From Cladopsammia gracilis (taxonomy: Eukaryota > Cnidaria > Anthozoa > Scleractinia > Dendrophylliidae), in contig JAJGOT010000276.1 of the NCBI GenBank assembly GCA_022457155.1, positions 248,001 to 312,000 on the forward strand: DNA of 64,000 nucleotides. The letters run 5' to 3'. The notes below the pieces were generated by a model. It was not told the DNA's origin and made no database searches. It saw only the letters and a program-made list of their open reading frames with translations. The translations under genes and the position numbers were made by a program. This document shows, piece by piece, positions 11,418 through 21,429 of the stretch (the first letter of the stretch is position 1; each line of letters opens with the position of its first letter).

Positions 11418-11630
11418 ACATCCATTTTGAAATCACTAGTGATCCTTGCAATCTGATTGGCTCTCAGCAGTGCGATTTATTCTCGAATCGCACTATGCTT
11501 TGCTCTATAAAATCGCATCTTTCTCTCGGCAGATTTTTTGCTCTCAATCTCATCTATAAGTCGCATCAATATTGGTACTGACTAAAATCCTGTATTTGGG
11601 CGATTAAATTGTGCGATTTCAAAATGGATG
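11418..11630. mobile_element. TIR element in unit B
   Basis: Inverted ends CATCCATTTTGAAATC and GATTTCAAAATGGATG enclose about 213 bp. It follows sequence shared with unit A. Unit A carries different elements at this point, so it was hit independently. Confidence 0.55.
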
Positions 11631-11638
11631 TAATAAAG

Positions 11639-11784
11639 TGGTAATTGAACTTTGTGTCGTGCAATTTTGGTCTGAAATCATACTTACGGAGATTTAAAAT
11701 CGAACTCGCGCTGGGCGCTCGTTCGATTTTGAAATCACGCGTATGATTTCAAACCAAATTGCACTCCACTCAGTTCAATTACCA
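11639..11784. mobile_element. TIR element adjacent to the previous one
   Basis: Ends TGGTAATTGAACT and AGTTCAATTACCA pair, and an inner arm AAATCATAC / GTATGATTT pairs around a GC-rich loop. Confidence 0.55.
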
Positions 11785-12184
11785 TTATAAATGAAGATAT
11801 AATTTTATCGTTTAAGACTACGAGCTTTATGACCTTCGTGAACCAATTTTTATCTCAGGAATGAATAGCTTTTTATCTCTTAACAATTTCACTTCTTTTA
11901 TTGAGGTAATTAATGTCTATTTGGTATTTTGTAGTTTCTATGACAACGTTTCTGCAATTAGGTGTATGTACGGTCATAGTTACGCCAGCGTTTTCTAAGT
12001 ATCACTTTGAGATGTCAGAAGATATATTAGTCCAGTGACACTGAAATGAGTTATTAATAGTAGGGACCAGGCCGCGAGTATTGCAAACTTAAAATATCAG
12101 GCCAAATTTTTCAAATTCTTCCGGCTTTTTATAAAAACATCTTGTCGAAAATCTTCGTGATTAGTTCTCTATTCTCTATCTCTA

Positions 12185-12930
12185 TTTTCGGTCCATATTT
12201 ATTTAGCATTTTTCTAAATGACTTAGAGATTAGTGTCGGTGGGACTCAATTTCCAGCTAGACTGTACATTTGATAGGCATGTTAAGGACAAGTTGGCTAA
12301 GGCCAATAAATACCTTTTACTAACCAAGTTCGAGGGCCGTACTGTAAATTACGGCCCGCGTTTTCCCCCTTCGATTCGCTTCGCGCTTGGGCCATAAATC
12401 GAAGGGGAAAAACAAGGGTTCGTAATTTACAGAACGGGCCGAGAAAACGAGGTTAGTAAGATATTTATTATATCTCTAAATCGGAGAAAAAGTAATTAAA
12501 TTAAAAGATGGACGGCTTCATTTGACTGACGTAAGTCACAAGAACGCAAAGAGCAAATTTTATTGGCTTTCAAGTGTGATCGGTCATCGATTCGGCCCAA
12601 TGTCACCTACGTATTAGCGGTATACGGTGCCTCAGAGCCAAAATTAACTACAGTGCAAGCTTTTCTAGACAGATGCCATAAAAGGGAATACATGTCAGTT
12701 AGGTTAGATATTAGAGCTTGAATTGGAAAACAAGATCATAAAGTTTTTAATAACATTTCTCAACTTAGTAGCCTCCCTCTACGCGAGCAGGTTCCTAAAA
12801 GTAAGGTTATCAACTTACGCAATAAGAATAGTGCTTGCACGCGTATTAATACAGAACGTTTTAAGAATAATCTTATCAATAGACCTTTTCCCTCTGAGAG
12901 ACTTACTATAGATTAAACTTAATATGTAAA
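12185..12930 (+). mobile_element. LINE remnant (reverse transcriptase and C-terminal part)
   Basis: The first part reads GPYLFSIFLNDL-like, a typical RT motif, then KDKLAKANKYL. After a hairpin insertion (12306-12472) the frame resumes with LAVYGASEPKLTTVQAFLDR and ends near INTERFKNNLINR before a stop. This is the conserved tail of a CR1/jockey-like ORF2. Internal stops show it is dead. It is part of about 2 kb inserted in unit B but missing from unit A. Confidence 0.65.
12306..12472. mobile_element. Hairpin element inside the LINE remnant
   Basis: Arms of about 68 bases (ACTAACC...CTGTAAATTACG...TTCCCC...TTCGA and complement). It splits the LINE reading frame, so it inserted later. Confidence 0.6.
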
Positions 12931-13025
12931 GAGGTACGATTTTATTATACGATTTTATCAGTATTTAATTTCTCTTGCTGGTATAATAATATGTAACATA
13001 GGATATGTAGTTTTTATGTTATTCT

Positions 13026-13031
13026 TTATTA

Positions 13032-13071
<40 letters not shown>
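13026..13071 (+). repeat. (ATT)n microsatellite
   Basis: Uninterrupted trinucleotide run of about 15 units, next to LINE 3' ends. Confidence 0.9.
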
Positions 13072-13073
<2 letters not shown>

Positions 13074-13084
13074 CTCCTCTAACT

Positions 13085-13245
13085 TTATGCCACATTACAA
13101 CATAGTAGCCGAGCCCATTCCTTGGGCCTAGGGCTAAAATGAGGTAGAAGTCTACTTGATGGAGAGTGCCTTTCTTAGGATGTGTGATGTTCCTAGTAGT
13201 GTAATCTTCTGTAGTTCAGTAATTTTGATGTCACCCGGGATTATT
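13085..13245 (-). mobile_element. LINE 3'-end relic
   Basis: Resembles 13438-13590 (shared CCATTCCTTGG, GTTCCTAG and a reading block near GATCTTCTGCAGTTCA-like sequence). It appears to be a second, more decayed 3' terminus of the same LINE family, with (ATT)n on either side. Confidence 0.45.
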
Positions 13246-13356
13246 ATTATTATTATTTGTAGGTTTTATCGATTCGTTTCTATACAGGTTATATCCGGGT
13301 ATAAACCATATACCTAGGGTATATAACCAACAATCATGTAATGGAGAGCACTTTCC

Positions 13357-13357
<1 letters not shown>

Positions 13358-13411
<54 letters not shown>
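13358..13411 (+). repeat. (ATT)n microsatellite
   Basis: Trinucleotide run of about 18 units at the 3' terminus of the minus-strand LINE fragment that follows. Confidence 0.9.
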
Positions 13412-13412
<1 letters not shown>

Positions 13413-13437
13413 ACCAATTTCAGTGCTATTAATTGTT

Positions 13438-14133
13438 TTTTTACACCCTCCTAGAACCGGGGCCATTCCTTGGTCCTGAGGTACCAGGGGAGTTTTTCAT
13501 TTGATAGATAGAAACCTTCTTAGTATATGCACCGTTCCTAGGAGGATGATCTTTTGCAGCTCATTGATGTTACTGGCTCCAGGGATCTTTCCTAAATCGT
13601 GGTCCATTCCCTTTCCAATAAGTCCCAGTGCACCAACAATAACCGGCACAGTCTCTGTCCTCATTCCCCACATTCTCGTGGTTTCAATCTCAAGGTCTTT
13701 GTATTTCGAGAGCCTTTCAATGCCTTTCGTTAGGGTGTTTCGGTCGGATGGTACCGATACATCTATAAGTTTGCAACATCGGTTGGCATGGTCCTTGATC
13801 ACTATATCAGGATTGTTCGCTGACAGTTCCCTATCCGTATGCATCTGCATATCCCAGAGACTTGTGACTTCTTCATTTTCGGTTATCGTCTCGGCTTGTG
13901 TTCATTCCATCTCTCTGGGACTTCAATACCTGACTCGTCCCCAGTCGTCTCTCAATTCACGAGTGGAGCGCGGCCGAGTGGAGCGCGAGGTGTGATCCCC
14001 CACGCGCGTCTCCCGCGTCTTACTTAGAAAGACGACTGGGGACGAGTCAGCTTCAATGCTGTAATGTTGGCACGCCTTCCAATGAATATATGCAGCTGCT
14101 TTATTGTGCCTCTATAGATAGTCAGAAAGTTAA

Positions 14134-14136
<3 letters not shown>
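13438..14136 (-). mobile_element. Non-LTR retrotransposon 3' fragment (C-terminal domain)
   Basis: The minus-strand frame from about 14125 reads AAAYIHWKACQHYSIE, then VPERWNEHKPR, a frameshift, ENEEVTSLWDMQMHTDREL, PDIVIKDHANRCCKLIDVSV and VPVIVGALGLIGKG, ending KIILLGTVHILRR. This is the conserved C-terminal segment seen in many LINE ORF2 proteins. It is broken by one frameshift and by a 121-bp foldback (13930-14050) inserted within the codons for HYSIE/VPER. Confidence 0.72.
13930..14050. mobile_element. Foldback element with 9-bp target-site duplication (MULE-like)
   Basis: 121 bp beginning CTGACTCGTCCCCAGTCGTC and ending with its complement. The flanks are CTTCAATAC (13921-13929) and CTTCAATGC (14051-14059), a 9-bp duplication with one mismatch. 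The host LINE reading frame is restored when the element and one repeat are removed on paper. Confidence 0.72.
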
Positions 14137-14171
<35 letters not shown>

Positions 14172-14185
14172 CATTATTATTATTG
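14137..14185 (+). repeat. (ATT)n microsatellite
   Basis: Trinucleotide run with one imperfect unit, at the truncated 5' side of the LINE fragment. Confidence 0.85.
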
Positions 14186-14189
14186 TTGT

Positions 14190-15780
14190 GTGTTCATTTT
14201 ATGTGTTCATCTGATGTTCTAAGAGTAAAGTTAAGGTAAGTATTGGTAAACAATAACAAGAGCACAGCTTTAACCAAAAAGCCCATTCGCAGTGCATTCA
14301 TCGTGATATAGGTTTCCACTTGAATGAAATCATTAAATTGACACAAACAAACCCACTAACACACAGCACCGCAGAAAAGTACTGTTCAACAGCTTTCAAT
14401 TGAAGATTGAATCACCGGCCACACTATAGCAACAACAACAATAAGCTTTATCAGGTCTTATCATAACGGAAATTACACTGAGAAATAAGTGAGTGAGCAC
14501 TCTTACAATATTTTATTCTAGTAAATTAAGGTAGAACCACGTTACGGCATGACAGAAGGTTTGACTCGGGAGAAAAGGGATAGAGGTTTGTTTCTACTGT
14601 TACCATGTTGTTGAACACTCAACACCATTAAATTATCCAACCCTTAGAATCGCTTAGAAGTCTTATTGGGTATAGCCATAAATCGAAATTATTCACAAAG
14701 CATAGTGTATAACACCGTGAAATGGTAAACCTCTGGCGGTTTATTTCCCTTAACAACGAAACCCAAAGATTGTTAAGCGGTAGAGCCACCGACCACAACT
14801 ACGGAGAAACGTCCAGAAAAACTAGAAGACACGACTAACACCCTACAACCTACGAAAAAAACATCTAGAGAACTAGTTTGATCTGAGAAGATACCGCTCA
14901 TTGTAAGGAAATTGAAGTATTGAGTAACTGGCCGTTCGCTCTCGATCTCGTGGATATTATGTGCAGTAGTAATGCGCAATGCAATACTAGCGAACACCTT
15001 AATTTTAGCTCGTATGTGTTATCAGTCGTGTCAAATGTTAAAAGCATGGAAGTTGATTTCCTTTTCGTATGTTTTTTTTTCCGTCCCTGAAATTTCGGAC
15101 ATTAAACGCTACGAGGCTAAACCGCTGGTAGGAATTTACCATAACAACGTGGCTATTTGAACTGAAAATTGTTGAACACTTTCTATATTGCGAAAAGAAA
15201 CCATTTACAGTGCATTAACTTCATAATTATTTTCTCATAGCTTTAATACAGCTGAACATTTAGGCTGAATGAAAAAGACGGCTACACGATGTTTCAAGCT
15301 ATCGAATTTTAGCCGGACAATTGTGCCGATAGTTTCCTTTCGGAGAGCACGAGAGACCCCTGAAAGTACGGGCGTCAATTGTTCGTTGTTGTTTTTTTTT
15401 TCTCCTTTTCGTGCCCCGGCCATGCCTTCACGTGACTCCACAGGCTACCCTGACAATGAAGCGATTGGCAAGCATGTAAAAGAAATTTTTTTTACCACAA
15501 AACACTGAACAAAAAAATAAATAATAGAAAATGCAATAAAAATAGAAATGTTTTATATATGTCTTACTATATTGTACACTATGATTAACTGAATCAATCT
15601 TTGTCTATAAAACTGCAACCAATCTGCTTAGTTTGTATCAATGAAATCTTTCACTCGCTGGAGGAACTTAAGAAATCTCTCAGTTTTTAAAGAAATCTTG
15701 ACTGGAAATACGTACAGTAGTCGTACTTTCTACACTAAATCATATATACAGTCAGTCTACCTATATCTTTAAATCTTCAG
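14190..15780. other. Intergenic between copy C and the unit-B upstream region
   Basis: No gene recognised. TTCATCTGATGTTCTAAGAG at about 14206 resumes similarity with unit A (4747), marking the end of the 2-kb retroelement insertion. From about 15450 on, the sequence resembles the 3' flank of copy B (5840 onward, minus the SINE and MITE). Confidence 0.4.
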
Positions 15781-15782
15781 TG

Positions 15783-15788
15783 TTTATT
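15783..15788 (-). terminator. Candidate polyadenylation signal of copy C
   Basis: AATAAA on the minus strand about 300 bases past the copy C stop codon. Copy B has a degraded version at the matching place. Confidence 0.3.
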
Positions 15789-16084
15789 TACATCGTAAGC
15801 ACACGCTTTAAAATAACTTATTGACATCATAGAAAGTCATAGATGGAGGTCTCTTTTTTTAGTCACGGTATACTGATAAAGTCATTCTTTCTCCAGAGAA
15901 AGATTCTTTGTGTATCTTGATAAACACTAACAAGTTTTATCGAGTTTTACGTTGCTCTCGGACTACCCAGAAGCTCTTAAAGTCAGTATTCGTTCGTACA
16001 ACGCTCAATTTTGTCAGTTGTCGGCGAGCAAATCTTGAACAACTTCGTCAGCTTTCCGTTAGCCTTCGGTATATCCTCGTTTGT

Positions 16085-16498
16085 TTATCGCTGGACCGAG
16101 GTACACCGACATTTCTTGCTATGTAAATACTTGTGCTTTTGAAACTTGACCGGAAGTGAGGGGCAGCGAAGAGTTACAGTTTTCATGAAAGATCGCTGAG
16201 GCAGGCAACTGGTGCAGGACTCGAACAATGGCTGCTCGGATTCATGGCTAGGAATGTAAAGTGAATTACACTGGCCATAGCAAAAGTTGTTCATAACTTG
16301 CACTGGCAAACAGCCGGTGACTCTGATGGTCTGTTTAAAGGAGCGTGTTTTGCACCAGTCGTTACGTAGCTCTGATTTCTTCATTATAAAGACTTCGTCT
16401 CCGGGATTCGATTCTAGACCATCTTCCTGGACTTTGGAAGGACGAGCGAGATTTGTTCCAACCAGGAAACCAAGCAGAAAAAATACGCTGAAAATCAT
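16085..16498 (-). CDS. Gremlin/DAN-like secreted cystine-knot protein, copy C
   Basis: A 137-residue protein with a signal peptide (MIFSVFFLLGFLVG, cleavage likely near LA at residue 18) and nine cysteines at exactly the same positions as copy B (49, 63, 73, 77, 95, 98, 112, 130, 132). CYGQCNSLYIPSH matches the gremlin signature, and DWCKT before the first knot residue is even closer to vertebrate gremlins than copy B (QLCRT). It lacks the NQT glycosylation sequon of copy B. Differences from copy B cluster outside the cysteines, which suggests that both are selected proteins. A splice acceptor (TTTCAG at 16507-16506) lies seven bases before the ATG, so translation starts in exon 2. It is likely a secreted ligand-binding antagonist of the BMP/TGF-beta type; the exact target is unknown. 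Confidence 0.88.
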   Translation of the reverse strand: MIFSVFFLLGFLVGTNLARPSKVQEDGLESNPGDEVFIMKKSELRNDWCKTRSFKQTIRVTGCLPVQVMNNFCYGQCNSLYIPSHESEQPLFESCTSCLPQRSFMKTVTLRCPSLPVKFQKHKYLHSKKCRCTSVQR

Positions 16499-16868
16499 CT
16501 TTATTCTGAAATAAAAAAAGAAAAAGAAAACAAACGTTTAAACATTGTTGTCACGGAGCAGCAGGTAATGTCAATATTAAAGATATCGTCACGGAACGTT
16601 AATTGTGTTTTTCCGCAATTTCATTTATACGAGATTCGTACCGTACCGTTAATGCCACCGGCACATTTTTATGGCCCATCTCGGTGGTCGCAGGGTGTTA
16701 AGTTCCTATATATATATATTTTTTTTTTTGAGGTCTTCCTATTTTCCCCTATTTTTAAGAAAAACCTGCTATTTTTTCCAGTTTTTATTAATTGTTTAAA
16801 ATCGTGCTTCAGTAACCTAAAATGTAGTGTTTTGAGGACGCTTAAACATTCCATATTAAGATTCAAAA

Positions 16869-17082
16869 TAGACTACGAGCAGTCTCTCTTTCCCAGCGTT
16901 AGTCCGTCGAGCGAGAAACGAAAAAACATTAGCGAACGGATAATGACCGCGCGAAACTGGGGGCGAGGCAGGCGCGCGCCTGCCTCGCCCTCAATTTCGC
17001 GCGGCCATTATCCGTTCGCTAATGTTTTTTCGTTTCTCGCTCGACGGACTAACGCTGGGAAAGAGAGACTGCTCGAAGTCTA
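16869..17082. mobile_element. Palindromic MULE-like element with perfect 9-bp TSD
   Basis: 214 bp. The two arms (TAGACTACGAGCAGTCTCTC and the near-perfect complement) extend about 100 bases each around a GC-rich centre (GGCGCGCGCC). GATTCAAAA flanks both sides (16860-16868 and 17083-17091). A 9-bp duplication with long TIRs is typical of Mutator-like elements. The first 20 bases match the start of the 48919-50689 element at 17 of 20 positions. Confidence 0.82.
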
Positions 17083-17469
17083 GATTCAAAATGCAGGAAT
17101 AGGCGTTTCTGCAAGTTTAGCGCCAGGCCCCACTACTGACAACCCCTCTGACACTTCAAAAATGCTGATTTGCCAACTGCGAAAGCAACGAAAAAAAAAA
17201 AAACAGCTGTCTGCTCAACCTGCATTAGAATTTTAAAAAGTATCACAATTCAAGACTATTCCAAATAACATTTTTCTCAATTTTGCATAATGAAGGGAAA
17301 CTTAATGACCTGTTTCAACCATCGTCAACCTGACACTGAAAACGGTTGAAAAAGGTATTCACAGCGACGCTTAACTAAGTCAGCCAAAACCTGTCTGAGG
17401 ACAGTTAATCCTTTAACTTTCAAGAGTGGCTCAGCTCAAAATTTAAAAAAGTACTAAATTTTATTTTGC

Positions 17470-18000
17470 AAAATACTGAAAAACGATCGGTGCCACAGGA
17501 AAATACTGCTCAATAGCTTTCATTTGAATGGTCACACTTTAGGATTTCATCCACAGACTCGAAAGTTAGAACCACCTTGTACAGCATAATAAAGAGAACC
17601 ATAGGAACTGCTCAATAGCTTTCATTTGAATGGTCACACTTTAGGATTTCATCCACAGAAAGAAGTTAGAGCCACCTTGTACCGTGACAGCATAATAAAC
17701 AGCACCACACGAAAATACTGTTCAATGGCTTTCACTTGAATGGTCACACTTTAGGACTTCATTCACAGACTCAAAAGTTAAAACCACCTTGTACTGCATA
17801 ATAAACAGTACAACTGACCACAGAAAAGTACTGCTCAAAAGCTTGCTTGCTTATAAACAGCACCACACGAAAGTACTGTTCAATAGCTTTTACTTGAATG
17901 GTGACATTGTAGGATTTTATCAAAAGTTAAAACCGCCTTGTACAGTGAAACGACACCACACGAAGGTACTGTTCAGTAGCTTTCATTTGACAACTCGAGA
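17470..18000 (+). repeat. Tandem array of the ~106-bp repeat (array 1)
   Basis: About five degraded monomers. The consensus contains AATAAACAGCACCACAGGAA, then AGTACTGCTCAATAGCTTTC, ATTTGAATGGTCACACTTTA, GGATTTCATCCACAGACTCA and AAAGTTAGAACCACCTTGTA. Single monomers also occur near 1890-1935 and 9935-10085 in units A and B. Confidence 0.8.
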
Positions 18001-18310
18001 GTGAAAAATGCGGTCGGAAAATCTAGTATAACAACATGCGTGATCAAAGTATGCATCTGCCCTTCTCAGTCGGCTGAAAAGCTTAAAGAAAAAAACAGGT
18101 GTACTCGAAAACGTCTTGAAGATTTTAGGGTACACTCCAAGTCAACAAAAAGTGTTGACGCAGTGTCAGTAAAGCGGGGTTACGCCTCGTTGAAAAACAA
18201 ACATGAACTGTCGTAAAACTGAGACTAAATTTAGTGCTGGTCGAGTGGTTTGAATTTATATCCAAACAATCTCATTAATACTGTAATGGAATACCAAACA
18301 AACAACTTAC

Positions 18311-18400
18311 CTCTTTATATTAAAAATATCGTTCTGGAAGGTTCTTATTGATCAAGACAGGTAAAGATTCTACACGTTTGGAAAGTCTAAAACACATAGT
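18311..18400 (-). promoter_or_regulatory. Putative promoter and first exon of copy C
   Basis: The donor AAAGAG|GTAAGT is conserved with units A and B, and the upstream part has diverged (TTGATCAA kept). Weaker evidence than for the other two copies. Confidence 0.3.
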
Positions 18401-20030
18401 AATGTTTGTGGTATTTGTAGTATTTCAAGGTAAATCACATGATCTATGACAAAAATTGTGTAAGACCGCCTTTAGGGAAATTACGTATTTTAATTACGGA
18501 ATGCTTCGTCAATTAACGCCGTGTTTTGTCAACATTGACGACATCTTTAAAACTGACATCATCTCCTACGCCACGACATGGCAGACATTTACAACAAATT
18601 CACAAGAACGTTTACGAATTTTAAAAGTCTTTAAACCTCTTTTAAAGAAACTGGATGTTTTAAAAAAGAAGAATGTCTTTCGTCGCGGTTTGCGATGGCC
18701 TATGACGGAAACGAACCAATATGTTGTGACGTTCGCGTCTTGTGACAGTTGACCAGTGCTTTAAACTTCGAAAAAGCCTCAGGAAGTATTACGCAATTTT
18801 TGGTCATTCTAATACATGTCTTAATTCAAGTCGCTCACCGTGAAATGATTTAAGTCATTTAAAATTGCAGTGCTTTTGAACGCGGCTTTTTTCGTGAATT
18901 TAACCGCAAAGCCCTTGCTTTCTGCAGTATGTGAAAAACTCTTAATATTGGATGGGTGATAAAAAAAAACATTACAATGACTTGTTCCTTTAATTTCTCT
19001 GCTTTCGTTTATCGTATGTATACAGGCGTCATAGCAACAATTTGTTCAAGAGGCCATGTCACACATTTTTAGTAACACTTTTAGTGAAATATCAAAAGGC
19101 ATCAGACTGTTATCAAATAAAAATTACCTAAACCTAATGGTCCAGTTTTATGTAATTTGTGATAATCGGTATTGACATAAATTAATATTTTGCCGACACG
19201 GAACAGAGAACTGGGTACTAGTGTAGTGCGCAGGGGCTCACGGTTCGTGAGTTTGAAAAGTGTTCGTTGATAGATTTGTGTCATTCTACGGTCAGCCTCG
19301 CCGCCTCTAGTACTGTTCAAACAAGTTAACTTTCGTCTTAGTTGTTTATTGTAATACCTTAAGATTTGTTATCGGCAGTTTTAGCCGCATTTTAGTCGTT
19401 TGTTTCTTAGTTAAAAACACCTTAAAACCCCAAAGGTAGCACCACTGCATAGGTCGGGGGTACACGGTCCCTATTTTTTCCAACAGTTGGTTTTTTGGGG
19501 TTTACGTGTCCGGCTCTGGTGCGCTTAGAGTTATCGTTATATTATAGTTCTTCGTCAATAACAAAACGTATCGTGGGCCTGGACGGCCAACCTAAAGTTA
19601 TTGTAATATTATAGTATAGTATATTATAGTAATATTGTAATACGATAGTCCTTTGTCAATAATAAAATGTATTGTGGGCCTGGCTGACCAACGCGCCCAT
19701 GCCTCAACCTTTGAGTGTGTTCGGTTGTGTAGTGAAGGCAAAATGTTGATAATTACTGTTCTACAATAGTGCAATAGTCTGAGAAAATTGTGTGCAAATT
19801 GAAAAACTCAGGCCAAGTTTTGAGGTCTTCCTTCGTGTCTTAAACTGAAAAGTCGTTAAAAAATCTCATAGTTTGATCTCCAGTTATGAATTCACTTTTT
19901 TCTTCTTGTTGTTGTTCTGAGAGAATGACTGTAGCATAGTTTTGACTAAAACAAGCTAAATCATCTTGACATCGATTTCCACTCAAAAGAAATTTATAAA
20001 AACACATACGCCAACCGCAGATCCGGGGGG
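18400..20030. other. Intergenic, no gene seen
   Basis: Similarity to the unit A and B upstream regions fades by about 18600. A direct duplication at about 19535-19700 repeats a block containing TTCGTCAATAACAAAACGTAT / TTTGTCAATAATAAAATGTA, GTGGGCCTGG and GCCAAC/ACCAAC. Open frames here look random. Confidence 0.4.
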
Positions 20031-20036
20031 AGGGGA

Positions 20037-20140
20037 GTAATAATAATAATGACCTTTATTCATACACGGTGAGGTCGTGTAAATTTACTGTAAATTAGAG
20101 AACAGGGAAAAGAACAAAAATACATTAGAAGAAACAAAAT
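20037..20140 (-). mobile_element. Retroelement 3' end
   Basis: On the minus strand an AATAAAGGTCATTATTATTATTA tail (positions 20037-20062) ends a LINE-like terminus. The body to the right is too short to assign. Confidence 0.4.
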
Positions 20141-20269
20141 TAACTATGGTAGGGGTGTGCGTCCCACCTATTGAAACTAGTGCCCGTTTTAGGCCAAAAT
20201 ATGTTATTTTCGCTACTCATTTTCAAACCAAAATATGTAATTTCCCCATCAATTTTCAGACGTTCATTT

Positions 20270-21210
20270 GGAGACATCGTTTGGACAGCTACGGGGTCGC
20301 CCATTTGGATGGTCACACTTTAGGATTTCATCTACAGACTTAAAAGTTAGAACCACCTTGTACTGCACAATAAACAGCACCACAGGAAAGTACTGCTCAA
20401 TAGCTTTTATTTGAATGGTCATATGATTTCAACCACATACTCAAAAGTTAGAACCACTTTCAGTGTACAGCATAATAAACAGCACCACAGGAAAGTATTG
20501 CTCAGTAGCTTTTATTTGAATTGACATATGATTTCATCCACAGACTCAAAAGTTAGAACCACTTTGTACAGCATAATAAACAGTACCACAGGAAATTACT
20601 GCTCAATGCTTTTCATTTGACTTAAAAATGGTCACACTTAAGGATTTCATCTACAGACTGAAAAGTATAAACACCTTGTACAACATAATAAACAGTACAA
20701 AAGGAAAGTGCTGCTCGGGAGCTTTCATTTAAATGGCCACACTACAGTCACTGAGAATCTCATCCACAGACTCAAAAGTTAGGACCACTTTGTACAGCAT
20801 AATAAACAGCACCACAACCTACAGGAAAGTACAGCCCACTTAAATAGGATTTCAACCACAAACTCAAAAGTTGTAACCACCTTCTACAGCATAATAAACA
20901 GCACCACAGGAAGTACAAGTTGACGTTGAAGTGGGAAAGTACTGCTCAATAGCCTTCTTTTGAATGGTCACACTTCACTATTTCATCCACAGACTCAAAC
21001 TTTAGAACCACCTTGTAAAGCGTATTAAATAAACAGTACTACAAATACTGCTGAAGAGCGGCTTTCATTTTAATGGTTACACTTTTACATTGTACAGTGT
21101 AATAAACAGTACCACAGGAGAGTATTGCTGAAGAGCTTTGACAGTCGTTTGAATGAATGCTTTAAGCTTTCATCCACACACTTAAAAGTTAGAACACGTT
21201 GAATGATTGA
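20270..21210 (+). repeat. Tandem array of the ~106-bp repeat (array 2)
   Basis: Eight or more monomers on the plus strand, several truncated or with small insertions. Diagnostic pieces are GGTCACACTTTAGGATTTCA, CACAGACTCAAAAGTTAGAA and CATAATAAACAGCACCACAG. Confidence 0.85.
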
Positions 21211-21301
21211 AGCTTCATTCTGGTAGAAGAAAGTCAAACGGAAGACACAATCGCGAATCGTTGGTGTGTGTCCCTTTCCAACACAAATAATTATATACAA
21301 A

Positions 21302-21423
21302 TTCGGAGACCCAGGGTCAGTGAGTCGGAGCGACGTTCACCCCTTCTTAAAAACTTTCGTCGCACCGATTTTTGCCGGGTTTTTAATTTGTACCACCCGA
21401 CTCACTGCCCCTGGGTCTCCGAG
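21302..21423. mobile_element. Short TIR element
   Basis: Ends TCGGAGACCCAGGGTCAGTG and its complement with one mismatch; about 122 bp. No convincing target-site duplication was found. Confidence 0.6.
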
Positions 21424-21429
21424 TATGGG

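Larger units (their letters stand above)
16506..18310 (-). other. 5'-UTR intron of gremlin-like copy C
   Basis: Inferred from the acceptor beside the CDS and the conserved donor ACTTACCTC (plus-strand view) at 18305-18313. Unlike copies A and B it carries a 214-bp palindromic element and an expanded array of the 106-bp repeat. Confidence 0.45.

Noticed and set aside
13501..13995. 164-codon plus-strand frame
   Set aside because: It is the antisense of the LINE C-terminal segment and crosses the foldback element.
16568..17083. 171-codon plus-strand frame
   Set aside because: About 40% of it is a palindromic MULE-like element and the rest is AT-rich intron.
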